A stretch of 64,000 nt of DNA, taken from NCBI GenBank assembly GCA_963799415.1, contig CAWCXI010000005.1, positions 1 through 64,000 on the forward strand, written 5' to 3'. The position numbers and the translations under genes are program-made. Of the stretch, positions 52,455 through 61,452 are shown piece by piece. Each line of letters begins with the position of its first letter. Within the stretch, counting starts at the first letter, position 1. The DNA comes from JAMXLO01 sp963799415. Lineage in GTDB: Bacteria; Pseudomonadota; Alphaproteobacteria; Acetobacterales; Acetobacteraceae. The notes beneath the pieces are model-generated. The model was not told the origin of the DNA. It was given only the letters and a program-made list of their open reading frames with translations, and made no database searches.

Positions 52455-54347
52455 ATGATCATCGGCACTGCCGGCCATATCGATCATGGCAAGACAGCGT
52501 TGGTGAAGGCACTGACCGGCATCGATGCCGACCGTCTTGCCGAGGAGAAGCGCCGCGGCATAACCATCGATCTTGGCTACGCCTACACAGATGCGTTTGG
52601 CTTCGTCGACGTGCCCGGGCATGAGCGGTTCGTGCATACCATGCTGGCTGGCGCGAGCGGCGTCGATGCGGCGCTTCTGGTCGTGGCCCTCAACGACGGC
52701 GTCATGCCGCAGACCCGCGAGCACGTGCAGATCCTGCAGCTTCTCGGCATCGATCGCGGGGTTGTGGCGCTGACAAAGTCCGATCTCGCGCCCGCGCGCG
52801 ACGCGGAGGTCGCAGCACAGGTGAACGCTCTGTTGCAGAAGACCGCGCTCGCCTCGGCGCCACTGCTACCGGTGTCCGTGGTGACAGGCGCCGGTATCGA
52901 GGCCTTGCGTGCCGCGCTGCTGTCGCTTGGGCCGCGTCAGCGCGACGCCGAGTTGTATCCGCGCCTGGCGATCGATCGCGCGTTCACATTGGCCGGCGCA
53001 GGTCTCGTGGTCACCGGCACGCTTGTTTCGGGACGCATTCGCGTCGACGACCGGCTGATGCTGTCGCCGCCAGAGATTGAATTGCGTGTGCGCGGCCTGC
53101 ACGCGCAGAATCGGCCGGCCGAGGAAGCGGTTGCGGGTCAGCGTGCGGCGTTGAACGTCACCGGGCCGCGTTTGTCGAAGGACGCGGTGAACCGCGGGGA
53201 CTGGGTGCTGCATCCAGCCGTGCACGCGCCGACCGCGCGCTTCGACGTCCGGCTCACGTTGCTGGCAGAGGAGTCACGCGCGCTGCGTGCCGATGCGCCG
53301 GTGCATCTGCATCTCGGTGCCGCGCATGTTACGGCGCGCGTCGCGGCGCTGGACGCCGACCGGATCGAACCAGGCAGCACGGTGCTGGCGCGGTTGACGC
53401 TCGATCGCCCCATCGGTGCGCTGGCGTGCGACAGGCTGGTGTTGCGCGACGCGACGGCGACGCGAACGATCGGTGGTGGCGTCGTGATCGATCCATTTCC
53501 GCCGCGCCGCGGGCGACGCGCACCGGAGCGGCTCGCGCAACTCACGGCGCTGGACCAACCTGATCCGACCGACGCATTGCGCGCGCTGTTGGCGCTGCCA
53601 CCCGGTTGGACCGATCGCGTCGGATACGTCTGTTCGCGCAACCTGTCTCCCTCGGTGCAGCAGTCGGTGCAGTCGGCCGCGCCGGCGGTCGCCGTGGCCG
53701 ACCTGCTGATGGCGCCGGCGACACTCGATGCGCTGCGCGGCGGCGTGACGCAACGCCTCGCCGCACATCATGCCGCGGCGCCCGATCAGCCCGGGTTGCA
53801 GTTCGAACGGCTGCGACTGGCAACGCCGGGCCGGCCATCGGTGGTGGCGTTTCGCGCTGTCATTGAGTCACTGTTCCGCAGCGGCGCAGTGGAACAGGAC
53901 GGTCCATGGCTTCGGCTGGCCGCGCATCGCGCCATTCTGTCGGCGAACGACGAACGACTGTGGCAGCAGGCGCGCGAGCTGATTGCGGCTGAGCGCTTCC
54001 GTCCACCGCGGACACGCGATCTGGCGCGCGCGCTTTCAGTGCCGGAGGCCGCGATGCGCGCTGCGTTGAAGCGCGTGCAGCGGATGGGTCGATTGATCGA
54101 GGTTGCGCCGGATCAGTTCTTTCTCAGCGAGACGGTGGCGGAGATGGCCAGCATTGCCGCGGCCATAGCAGAGGCGGGACCCGCCGGTACCCTGACCGCC
54201 GCGGAGTTTCGCGACCGATTGGCGAACGGCAGAAAGGTCGCAATCCAGGTGCTGGAGTTCTTCGACCGCGCCGGCGTCACCGTGCGGGTCGGCGACGAAC
54301 GGCGGGTGCGGACCGATCGCCTGGGAATGTTCGGTCCGGCGCATTAA
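52455..54347 (+). CDS. selB: Selenocysteine-specific translation elongation factor SelB
   Basis: A 630-residue GTPase. G1 is GTAGHIDHGKT (residues 4-14), switch I RGITIDLGYAY, G3 DVPGHE, G4 TKSD near 107-110. Domains II and III follow, and the C-terminal winged helices (about 400-630) end with RVGDERRVRTDRLGMFGPAH; those helices read the SECIS stem in the mRNA. It delivers Sec-tRNA(Sec) to UGA codons. Neither selA, selD nor selC lies within the window. It converges on the ArnE-like gene and overlaps it by four bases. Confidence 0.95.
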   Translation: MIIGTAGHIDHGKTALVKALTGIDADRLAEEKRRGITIDLGYAYTDAFGFVDVPGHERFVHTMLAGASGVDAALLVVALNDGVMPQTREHVQILQLLGIDRGVVALTKSDLAPARDAEVAAQVNALLQKTALASAPLLPVSVVTGAGIEALRAALLSLGPRQRDAELYPRLAIDRAFTLAGAGLVVTGTLVSGRIRVDDRLMLSPPEIELRVRGLHAQNRPAEEAVAGQRAALNVTGPRLSKDAVNRGDWVLHPAVHAPTARFDVRLTLLAEESRALRADAPVHLHLGAAHVTARVAALDADRIEPGSTVLARLTLDRPIGALACDRLVLRDATATRTIGGGVVIDPFPPRRGRRAPERLAQLTALDQPDPTDALRALLALPPGWTDRVGYVCSRNLSPSVQQSVQSAAPAVAVADLLMAPATLDALRGGVTQRLAAHHAAAPDQPGLQFERLRLATPGRPSVVAFRAVIESLFRSGAVEQDGPWLRLAAHRAILSANDERLWQQARELIAAERFRPPRTRDLARALSVPEAAMRAALKRVQRMGRLIEVAPDQFFLSETVAEMASIAAAIAEAGPAGTLTAAEFRDRLANGRKVAIQVLEFFDRAGVTVRVGDERRVRTDRLGMFGPAH

Positions 54348-54676
54348 GCGAACGCCAGTATTACGACGCCGCCGCAGATCAACGCGATTGCCGCGATGTG
54401 CGCAAAACCCAGGGGTTCGCCAAATGCGTAATATCCAATCAGCGCTGCGGCGACATACGAGATCGCGGTGCAGGGCAGTGCGCGCGACATTGGAATGCGA
54501 CGCAATGCCACGATGTAGAGCACTGCCGCGCCGCCGTACAGTAACAATCCGAACAGCGTTCGCCAGTCGAGCAGTTGCGCCATGAAGTCGACCGCGCCGG
54601 CACCGGCCTTCAGGAGTGTCTGCCCCGCCATGCTTGTGGCGATGGCGGCAAACAGCGTCGTCCAGTAGATCGTCAA
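54344..54676 (-). CDS. ArnE/EamA-like small membrane transporter
   Basis: A 110-residue protein with four membrane segments (TLFAAIATSMAGQTLLKAGA; LFGLLLYGGAAVLYIVALRR; ALPCTAISYVAAALIGYYAF; AHIAAIALICGGVVILAFA). It is a half-size drug/metabolite protein like the ArnE/SMR subunit that flips undecaprenyl-linked sugars. Its start overlaps the stop of the glycosyltransferase (ATGA), so it is the third gene of that operon. This context favours a lipid-sugar flippase over a drug exporter. Confidence 0.75.
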   Translation of the reverse strand: MTIYWTTLFAAIATSMAGQTLLKAGAGAVDFMAQLLDWRTLFGLLLYGGAAVLYIVALRRIPMSRALPCTAISYVAAALIGYYAFGEPLGFAHIAAIALICGGVVILAFA

Positions 54677-55677
54677 ACTTCGCTACGTGCGGCCGCCGCA
54701 CTGCGCTCGATCGAGCGCACCGCGCCCTGCGGCTTGCCGTTCGCCGACAGGAAGGTGCGGCCGACATATTCGCCGAGCACGCCCAGGATCATCGACTGAA
54801 CGCCCGCGACCAGCAGGATCACTGTCATCGTCGATGCCCAGCCGGATGGGGTGTCATGCAGGAACAGTGCTTCGAAGATTGTCGCGACTGCGCCGGCCGC
54901 ACCCAGCAGTGCCATGAACACGCCGGCATAGACAGCGAGCCGCAATGGCGCGAGCGAGAAGCTGGTTGCGAGATTTAGCCACAGTCGCACCAGGCGCGCC
55001 AGATTGTAGTTGGACCTTCCCTCGATGCGCGGCAGGTGGCGCACCTCGATACTGTCGATCCGCTGAGTCATCTGCATAATCAGCCCATCGACATACGGGT
55101 ACGGCCCTTGGTAGCGCGTCACCGCCTGCACGACGAACGCCGACATGCAGCGGAACGACGACAGATAGAGGCCCTTGGGCTTGTCCAGCAAGCGATCCGC
55201 AACCGCATTGGCGAAGCGGCTGCCGAGGTTGCGCCAGCCCGCGTGCTGCTTGCTGGCATAACGCGTATAGACAACGTCCCAGTTGCCGAGTCGGGCGTGA
55301 TCGTAGAGCCGCATCACCTCCTCGGGCGGGTTCTGCAGATCGTCATCCATTGTGATGACGTACGTGCCGCTCGCGTGACGCAATCCCGTCATGACGGCGT
55401 TGTGCTCGCCGAAATTGCGGGCGTGTTCGACATAGGTCAGCGGGATCTGGGTGTGTTGCACCAAGTGCTGGCAGACCTCGCCGGAATTGTCAGGGCTGCC
55501 GTCGTTGACCAGGACGATCTCCAACCCGCCGGCTGGGTGCAGCGCGGACAACGTTTCGACTAGCCGCTCGATCGTCGAGGCACCGCGATATACCGGAATG
55601 ACGATCGACAGGCCGACGCCGACCGATACGGGCGGGGCAGCGGACAGGTGGTAGCGTAGGTCGGCGTCGTCGTTCAT
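54673..55677 (-). CDS. Family 2 glycosyltransferase, ArnC/DPM-like
   Basis: A start at 55677 (MNDDADLRYHL) overlaps the methyltransferase stop (ATGA) and gives 334 residues. The GT-A domain has LSIVIPVYRGASTI, VNDGSPDNS, and DDDLQNPPEE (DxD); the C-terminus has two membrane helices, as in polyprenyl-phosphate sugar transferases such as ArnC. It would transfer a sugar from a nucleotide donor to undecaprenyl phosphate. It is second of three coupled genes with a methyltransferase and a flippase-like subunit. Confidence 0.85.
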   Translation of the reverse strand: MNDDADLRYHLSAAPPVSVGVGLSIVIPVYRGASTIERLVETLSALHPAGGLEIVLVNDGSPDNSGEVCQHLVQHTQIPLTYVEHARNFGEHNAVMTGLRHASGTYVITMDDDLQNPPEEVMRLYDHARLGNWDVVYTRYASKQHAGWRNLGSRFANAVADRLLDKPKGLYLSSFRCMSAFVVQAVTRYQGPYPYVDGLIMQMTQRIDSIEVRHLPRIEGRSNYNLARLVRLWLNLATSFSLAPLRLAVYAGVFMALLGAAGAVATIFEALFLHDTPSGWASTMTVILLVAGVQSMILGVLGEYVGRTFLSANGKPQGAVRSIERSAAAARSEV

Positions 55678-56387
55678 GGCCGCTCCGCAGTCGCCAGCAC
55701 CGACCCGCCGGCCGGCGGGCAGAGAGGTAGGCGACGTTCCATCTCTGTGATGGCATGAAACATGGCATCGAGCCATGGCGGAAACGGGGCAACGTCGGAG
55801 ACGGCTGCGTTGCGGCGCCGCAGCTTGCGCTGCACCACCATGAGCGGCAGCAGCAGACCGTTCCAGTAGGTCGCCTCCACGCGGATGAATCCGGCGCCTT
55901 GGATCAATGCGCGGAGTTGGCCCACGGTGCAGCGTCGCACGTTGTGCACCAGGCGATCATGATCGGACAGCAGCCATGAATAGGCCGGCATATTGACGAT
56001 CAGCCGACCGCCCGGCCGGAGCACGCGCAGCAGTTCGGCCAGAGCCTGCGCCGGATCGACCGCGCCGTGGCACAGCAGGTCGGCGGCGATTACGGCATCG
56101 AAGCATGCCGCGGCAAATGGCAGCGTGTTGACGCTGCCGCGCACAACCGGCGCTCCAGACTTGTCGGCGGCGCGGCGAGAGGCCCGCTCGGCCCACTCCA
56201 GACCGACCGCATGCAGGTCAGGACGCTCCACAAGCAGCCGCGCCAGCAAACCGCCAGTGCCGCAACCTGCATCCAGCACGTAGCCATCTAGGCCGGTCAG
56301 CGCCGCGACGAGGCGACGATGCAGCGCGCGGTACCACCACATGTGGTCCTCGACCGCATCCATCCGGGCGTATTCCGTGAGCTCCAT
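55674..56387 (-). CDS. Class I SAM-dependent methyltransferase
   Basis: A 237-residue protein with the Rossmann motif VLDAGCGTGGLLARLL, the acidic loop VGLEWAE, and FDAVIAADLLCHGAVDP. The ending is a C-terminal helix with a basic patch (VQRKLRRRNAAV). It is the first gene of a tightly overlapped operon with a polyprenyl-phosphate glycosyltransferase and an ArnE-like protein, so it may methylate a sugar or the lipid carrier. The precise substrate is unknown. Confidence 0.8.
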   Translation of the reverse strand: MELTEYARMDAVEDHMWWYRALHRRLVAALTGLDGYVLDAGCGTGGLLARLLVERPDLHAVGLEWAERASRRAADKSGAPVVRGSVNTLPFAAACFDAVIAADLLCHGAVDPAQALAELLRVLRPGGRLIVNMPAYSWLLSDHDRLVHNVRRCTVGQLRALIQGAGFIRVEATYWNGLLLPLMVVQRKLRRRNAAVSDVAPFPPWLDAMFHAITEMERRLPLCPPAGGSVLATAERP

Positions 56388-56476
56388 CCAGATCCTCGGA
56401 ATGACCGTTGCTGCTTGCCTTGCCGTGGCTCCGGTCGCAAGGCATGGAGGTACCGTGAACCAGGGGGAACGTTCCG

Positions 56477-57443
56477 TTGGCTGACGTCGTGCCGTTGGCG
56501 CGCCCCGCGCCGCGCGTCCTCACCGACAACGCCTCCGACGCGATCCGCGGCATCGCGTTGGCGGTCCTCGCCTATCTGATCTGGACGCTCGGCGATGCGA
56601 CGGCGAAATGGGTGCTTCCGAGCGTCGGCGTCGCCGGCGCGATGCTGTGGCGTGGCGTGTTCGGCACCGTCACCGTGGCGGCTGTCACAATGGGCCGGCC
56701 GACAGCCACCGGGTGGCGGCGGTTGATGCCGCGGCGCTGGGGGTTGGTGCTCGTGCGCAGCGTACCTGTCGTCATTCGTTTCAGTGTGTTGGTACATCTC
56801 CTGGCTGTCGATGAGCCTGGCCGATACTTACGCGGTGGGCTTCACGGCGCCGCTGATCATGACGGTACTCGCGATACCGATGCTGGGCGAGCGGATCCGC
56901 TGGCGGCGGGCGCTCTCCACGCTCGTGGGTTTTGGCGGCGTGCTGATCATGCTTCGCCCGGGTGGCGACCTGTGGACCCCGGTCGTGCTGCTGCTTCTGG
57001 CGGGCACGCTGGTGATGGCGCTGACGCGGATCATGACGCGGCAGTTGACCACCACGGAGACGCCGGAGTGCCAGGCCTTCTGGCTGCTGATCTGCCACAC
57101 GGTGACCGGCTTCCTGCTGCTGTCGAGGTTCCCGGGCTCGGGTGCGATCGGCACGTCCGGCTGGCTGGCACTCGCATTCCTCGGGCTGTCGAGCGGTCTG
57201 GCGCATTGCGTATTCGCGCGCAGCTACGCCTTGGCGCCGGTCTCCGCGCTGGCGCCCTACGAATACACCGTCCTGCCATGGGGGGTGCTGGCGGGCTTTC
57301 TGATGTTCGGTGACCTGCCGTCGTGGAACACGCTGGTCGGTGCTGTCGTGGTGGCGGCGTCCGGCACCTACAACGTGTACCGCGAACGGTTGCGCCGCGC
57401 AGAGGAGCGCGCGGCCGGTTTAGCGCCAGCGGGTAAAATCTGA
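56477..57443 (+). pseudogene. DMT-family (EamA) transporter with single-base frameshift
   Basis: From a TTG at 56477 (after AGGGGGA) the frame encodes DAIRGIALAVLAYLIWTLGDATAKWVLPS and the next helices as far as LVLVRSV. There the frame is lost; removing one C at about 56765 gives LSSFVSVCWYISWLSMSLADTYAVGFTAPLI and clean continuation (EAM repeats, FGGVLIML, PYEYTVLPWGVLAGFLMFGD) to 57443, 321 residues. Ten-helix DMT exporters of this group often move amino acids or metabolites. The break lies within a GTACC sequence, like two other breaks in this window. Confidence 0.85.
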
Positions 57444-57456
57444 CGTATTTGATCGG

Positions 57457-58241
57457 TCAGCGACGACGCGCGGTGTAGAGGCTGGTGGTCATGTTGCGGG
57501 TTACGCTGCCGTGGAACTCGTCGCGGGCGATGCGACCCAACTCCGCGAGGATTGCCGCGCGGTCAGGGCGAATGTTGATATTGGAAAATGTCGCATAGAG
57601 CGCTACGGTTTGGTCGGGATCGAGGATGGCGGCCAGGCGCTTGCCTGATGCTCGATGGCATCGAACGCGCCGGTCCGCTCAAGTGCCGCCACGCGGGAAT
57701 CGGCATCGAGGGCGAACGGAATGTCATGTGAGCTCAAAGGCGCCGGCAGGAACGCCTTGGTCGCTTCGTGAAACGGGTCGGGGCGGCTGTTGTCACCGAA
57801 TACATTCCAGACCATTGCCCACCAGCCGCCCGGCCGCAGCAATTCTGCAACCTGGGTCAGGGCCATGTCCTCATTCAGCCAGTGAAACGCAGTGGCACTG
57901 ACGCCAAGATCAAAGCTGGCCTTCTCGATGGCGGCATCCTCGAACGCTGATACGTTCACCGAGAGCGCCGAGTCCTGGATGCTCTCGCGAAGGAAGGCCG
58001 CGAGGCGCGAGTCCGGCTCAATGGCGAGCAACGGATTCGCGCCGAAATCGAGCAATCGGCGCGTTGCCGTTCCTGTCCCGGCGCCAATCTCGAACGTCGC
58101 CGTGCCGGGCGCGAGATGGCACCGCTCACGTAGAGTCTCGAACACCCAATCTGGGTACCCGGGCCGGGTCGCATGATAGCTGCCCGGATCGTCGCCGAAG
58201 GCCACGCGACCGAACTTTCGGTCGACGGCGAACTCGCTCAC
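57457..58241 (-). pseudogene. Class I SAM methyltransferase with a single-base frameshift near the C-terminus
   Basis: Starts at 58241: DRKFGRVAFGDDPGSYHATRPGYPDWVFETL, then FEIGAGTGTATRRLLDFGANPLLAIEPDS and FDLGVSATAFHWLNEDMALTQVAELLRPGGWWAMVW, the MidA/UbiE-like core. After FDAIEHQ the frame turns. One extra G in the two-G run at 57644-57645 gives HQGKRLAAILDPDQTVALYATFSNINIRPDRAAILAELG and so on to a TGA at 57457-57459, 261 residues. The truncated frame would lose the last 50 residues. Confidence 0.85.
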
Positions 58242-58253
58242 GCAGCACGTCCG

Positions 58254-58889
58254 CTAGCGGCGGGTATACCGCTTGCAGCGGAGCGCCAGCAGGTCGCGGA
58301 AATGCGGCCGCATGCGGGCGGTCCAGGGCGTGTCCGCGGCCTTCTTCCAGGCATCGCTGCGCGGCACCTCGAGGCCGGTCATGTGATATAGCGCCAGGTA
58401 CTTGCGCTCGCGGTCGGCGTCCGGCGAGCTGTAGCGGCGGGCGCACAGGACGCCCGGAACCGCGCCGAGATGCGGCAGGTGTTCGGCGTTGTACCACTCG
58501 TTGAACTCAGGCTCCGCCGCTGGATCGACGTTCATCGACGCTACCAGCAGCGCGCCGGCGCCGGAGGGAGCGGCGAGGTCGCCCGGGACCAGCTGTTCAC
58601 CGGTGAAGCGCAGGATGCGCTTGGCCATCGCCGTGACGCGCTTGGTCCAGACCGAGGCATTCTCGTAGCCGATCGCCTTGTAGGGCGCGCTTTGCAGCAC
58701 GCCGAGCGAATCGAGGTCGTAGGTGGCGACGGCGAGGCTCGGATCCTCCTCGCCGATCCAGCGTTCGGCGTTGATGAAGCCGGGGACACGGAGGCGCTCC
58801 GGGATGTGCTCCAGGTCGTACCAGTCGTGGAATTCGTCGGCGTGCGCTGTTGAGAAGTCGAACGAGGCGAACAGCAGACCCTTGGGCAT
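58254..58889 (-). CDS. EthD-like duplicated alpha/beta-barrel protein
   Basis: A 211-residue protein with two ferredoxin-like modules. The first reads GLLFASFDFSTAHADEFHDWYDLEHIPERLRVPGF; the second ALLVASMNVDPAAEPEFNEWYNAEHLPHLGAVPGVL. The paired E-x-WY-x-x-EH-x-x sequence with HIPER/HLPHL is typical of EthD/DUF4286-like dimeric barrels. Biochemical role unknown; the fold often binds heme or small aromatics. It is a single gene between the broken methyltransferase and uvrB. Confidence 0.7.
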   Translation of the reverse strand: MPKGLLFASFDFSTAHADEFHDWYDLEHIPERLRVPGFINAERWIGEEDPSLAVATYDLDSLGVLQSAPYKAIGYENASVWTKRVTAMAKRILRFTGEQLVPGDLAAPSGAGALLVASMNVDPAAEPEFNEWYNAEHLPHLGAVPGVLCARRYSSPDADRERKYLALYHMTGLEVPRSDAWKKAADTPWTARMRPHFRDLLALRCKRYTRR

Positions 58890-58963
58890 GGCTTCCTCCT
58901 GGCTTGCGGTTGGGACGATCCTGCCCCCTCGACGAGACGACGGAAATCCCCCATCTGTTGGTC

Positions 58964-61159
58964 ATGTCCCAGACCCTGCTCCGCCCATCGCCGCGCGTGC
59001 TGTTCATCCCCGAGAAGCAGCCGGCGAAGCCGAACACACGCCAGCTCAAGGTGGTGTCGGAATACGAGCCGAACGGCGACCAGCCGACCGCCATCGCCGA
59101 ACTGGTGTCCGGCGTGCGCGCCGAGGAGCGCGACCAGGTCCTGCTGGGAGTCACCGGCTCAGGCAAGACCTTCACCATGGCGAAAGTGATCGAGGCGGTG
59201 CAGAAGCCGACGCTGATCCTGGCGCCGAACAAGACACTGGCCGCCCAGCTCTACGGCGAGATGAAGCAGTTCTTCCCGAACAATGCGGTGGAGTATTTCG
59301 TATCGTACTACGATTACTACCAGCCGGAGGCGTACGTCCCGCGCACCGACACGTACATCGAGAAGGACGCGCAGATCAACGAGCAGATCGACCGCATGCG
59401 CCACGCAGCCACGCAGTCGCTTCTGGAACGCAACGATGTGATCGTGGTCGCGTCGGTTTCGTGCATCTACGGTATCGGCTCGGTCGAGACCTATTCGCGG
59501 ATGGTGGTGAAGCTGGAGACCGGCGGTCGCATCGATCGCGATGTGATGGCCAAGGCGCTGGTGGACCTGCAGTATCGCCGCAACGATCAGGCGTTTCAGC
59601 GCGGCACGTTCCGGCTGCGTGGCGAGACGGTGGACATCTACCCGAGCCACTACGAGGACCGCGCCTGGCGGGTCACGCTGTTCGGCGACGAGGTGGAGGC
59701 AATTCACGAATTCGATCCGCTGACCGGCGAGAAGACTGCGGCGCTGAACGGAATAACCGTCTACGCCAACAGCCACTACGTGACTCCGCGGCCGACGCTG
59801 ACGCAGGCGATCGCCGACATCAAGGTGGAGCTGAAGGCGCGGCTGGCGGAGCTGACGGCCGAGGGCAAACTGCTGGAGGTGGAGCGGCTGAGCCAGCGCA
59901 CGGCGTTCGACATCGAAATGATGGAGACGACGGGGTCGTGCAAGGGCATCGAGAACTATTCGCGCTATCTGACCGGTCGCAATCCGGGCGAGCCTCCACC
60001 GACGTTGTTCGAGTACCTGCCGGAGAACGCTCTGCTGATCGTCGATGAGAGCCATGTGACGGTGCCGCAGTTGGGCGGCATGTATCGCGGCGATTTCGCC
60101 AGGAAGTCGATCCTGTCGGAGTTCGGCTTCCGGCTGCCGTCCTGTGTCGATAACCGGCCGCTGAAGTTCGAGGAGTGGGAGACGTATCGGCCGATGACGA
60201 TCTTCGTCTCGGCCACGCCGGGACCCTGGGAGATGGAGCGGACCGCGGGCGTGTTTGCCGAGCAGGTGATCCGACCGACCGGGCTGATCGACCCGGTGAC
60301 CGAGGTGCGGCCGGTGGAGCATCAGGTCGACGATCTGCTGGCGGAATGTCGCACGATGGCGGCGCACGGCGCGCGGGTGCTGGTCACCACGCTGACCAAG
60401 CGCATGGCGGAGGACCTGACCGACTACCTGACCGAGCATGGCGTGAAGGTGCGCTACCTGCACTCGGACATCGATACGCTGGAGCGGATCGAGATCATCC
60501 GCGACCTCCGGCTTGGCGTGTTCGACGTGCTGGTGGGGATCAACCTGCTGCGCGAGGGGCTCGACATTCCGGAATGCGCGCTGGTGGCAATCCTGGATGC
60601 CGACAAGGAGGGGTTCCTGCGCTCGCAGACGTCGCTGATCCAGACCATCGGGCGCGCGGCGCGCAACATCGATGGCCGCGTGATCCTGTATGCCGACATG
60701 ATGACCAATTCGCTGCGTCACGCGATCGAGGAGACCGAGCGGCGGCGCAACAAGCAGCGCACGTGGAACGAGGAGCACGGGATCACGCCGGTGTCGATCA
60801 AACGACAGATCGGCAAAGTGCTGGAGAGTGTGTTCGAGCAGGACTACGTGACGGTGGCGCCGGTGAAGGACGCTGGCATTTCCGAATTTGTCGGCAAGGA
60901 CCTGAAGGCGGCGATTGCGGATCTGGAGAAGCGTATGCGCGGTGCCGCGGCCGATCTGGAGTTCGAGGAGGCTGCGCGGCTGCGCGATGAGATTCGCCGA
61001 CTGGAGGCGCTGGACCTCGGGCTGGAACCGCCGCCGGCTCCCTCTGCGTCACTGCGACCACGACGCGACCGGACACCCGAGCCGATGGGACCGGGCGGTG
61101 GCGGCTACGATCCGTCGAAGCGGCGCGGGCGAGGGGGGATGCGGCGGCGCGGGCCGTGA
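58964..61159 (+). CDS. uvrB: Excinuclease ABC subunit UvrB
   Basis: A start at 58964 (MSQTLLRPSPRVLF) gives 731 residues. The Walker A GVTGSGKT is at residues 62-69; the beta-hairpin DYYQPEAYVP that inserts between DNA strands follows; helicase motifs include VDESHV and GINLLREGLDIPE, and the C-terminal UVR domain (LEKRMRGAAADLEFEEAARLRDEI) contacts UvrA/UvrC. It verifies damage and loads UvrC in nucleotide-excision repair. It is long because of an N-terminal extension and a basic, Gly/Arg-rich C-terminal tail. Confidence 0.95.
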   Translation: MSQTLLRPSPRVLFIPEKQPAKPNTRQLKVVSEYEPNGDQPTAIAELVSGVRAEERDQVLLGVTGSGKTFTMAKVIEAVQKPTLILAPNKTLAAQLYGEMKQFFPNNAVEYFVSYYDYYQPEAYVPRTDTYIEKDAQINEQIDRMRHAATQSLLERNDVIVVASVSCIYGIGSVETYSRMVVKLETGGRIDRDVMAKALVDLQYRRNDQAFQRGTFRLRGETVDIYPSHYEDRAWRVTLFGDEVEAIHEFDPLTGEKTAALNGITVYANSHYVTPRPTLTQAIADIKVELKARLAELTAEGKLLEVERLSQRTAFDIEMMETTGSCKGIENYSRYLTGRNPGEPPPTLFEYLPENALLIVDESHVTVPQLGGMYRGDFARKSILSEFGFRLPSCVDNRPLKFEEWETYRPMTIFVSATPGPWEMERTAGVFAEQVIRPTGLIDPVTEVRPVEHQVDDLLAECRTMAAHGARVLVTTLTKRMAEDLTDYLTEHGVKVRYLHSDIDTLERIEIIRDLRLGVFDVLVGINLLREGLDIPECALVAILDADKEGFLRSQTSLIQTIGRAARNIDGRVILYADMMTNSLRHAIEETERRRNKQRTWNEEHGITPVSIKRQIGKVLESVFEQDYVTVAPVKDAGISEFVGKDLKAAIADLEKRMRGAAADLEFEEAARLRDEIRRLEALDLGLEPPPAPSASLRPRRDRTPEPMGPGGGGYDPSKRRGRGGMRRRGP

Positions 61160-61181
61160 GGCGCCGCGAAGCGTGGCGAGG

Positions 61182-61400
61182 CTAGCCGGGCCGAATGCTG
61201 CCCGCGGGCGGCCACAGCCACACGCCATGAGTTGCGTTGTAGACCGCCTGTGGTGACGCCTGGCCGACGCTGCTGGCGTCGCCGGTATGGTTGGCGTCGT
61301 GATAGCGGTAACCGTAGATCGGGCCAGCGCTGGGCCCAGGAGCGGCAGTGCACGCTGCCAAAGCGCTGCCGGCAAACAACACGAGATATCCGATCTTCAT
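61182..61400 (-). CDS. Small lipoprotein
   Basis: A 72-residue protein with a lipoprotein signal (lipobox LAAC, Cys at about residue 17), preceded by GGAGAA. The short mature part holds IYGYRYHDANHTGDAS and AVYNATHGVWLWPPA, a pattern I associate with small surface lipoproteins of alphaproteobacteria. It has no enzymatic motif. It converges on uvrB (22 bases between stops). Confidence 0.6.
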   Translation of the reverse strand: MKIGYLVLFAGSALAACTAAPGPSAGPIYGYRYHDANHTGDASSVGQASPQAVYNATHGVWLWPPAGSIRPG

Positions 61401-61452
61401 GGTGGTTCTCCGCGACCCCTGCCGTCCTATATCACGGCCTGCCTGCCCGCAG

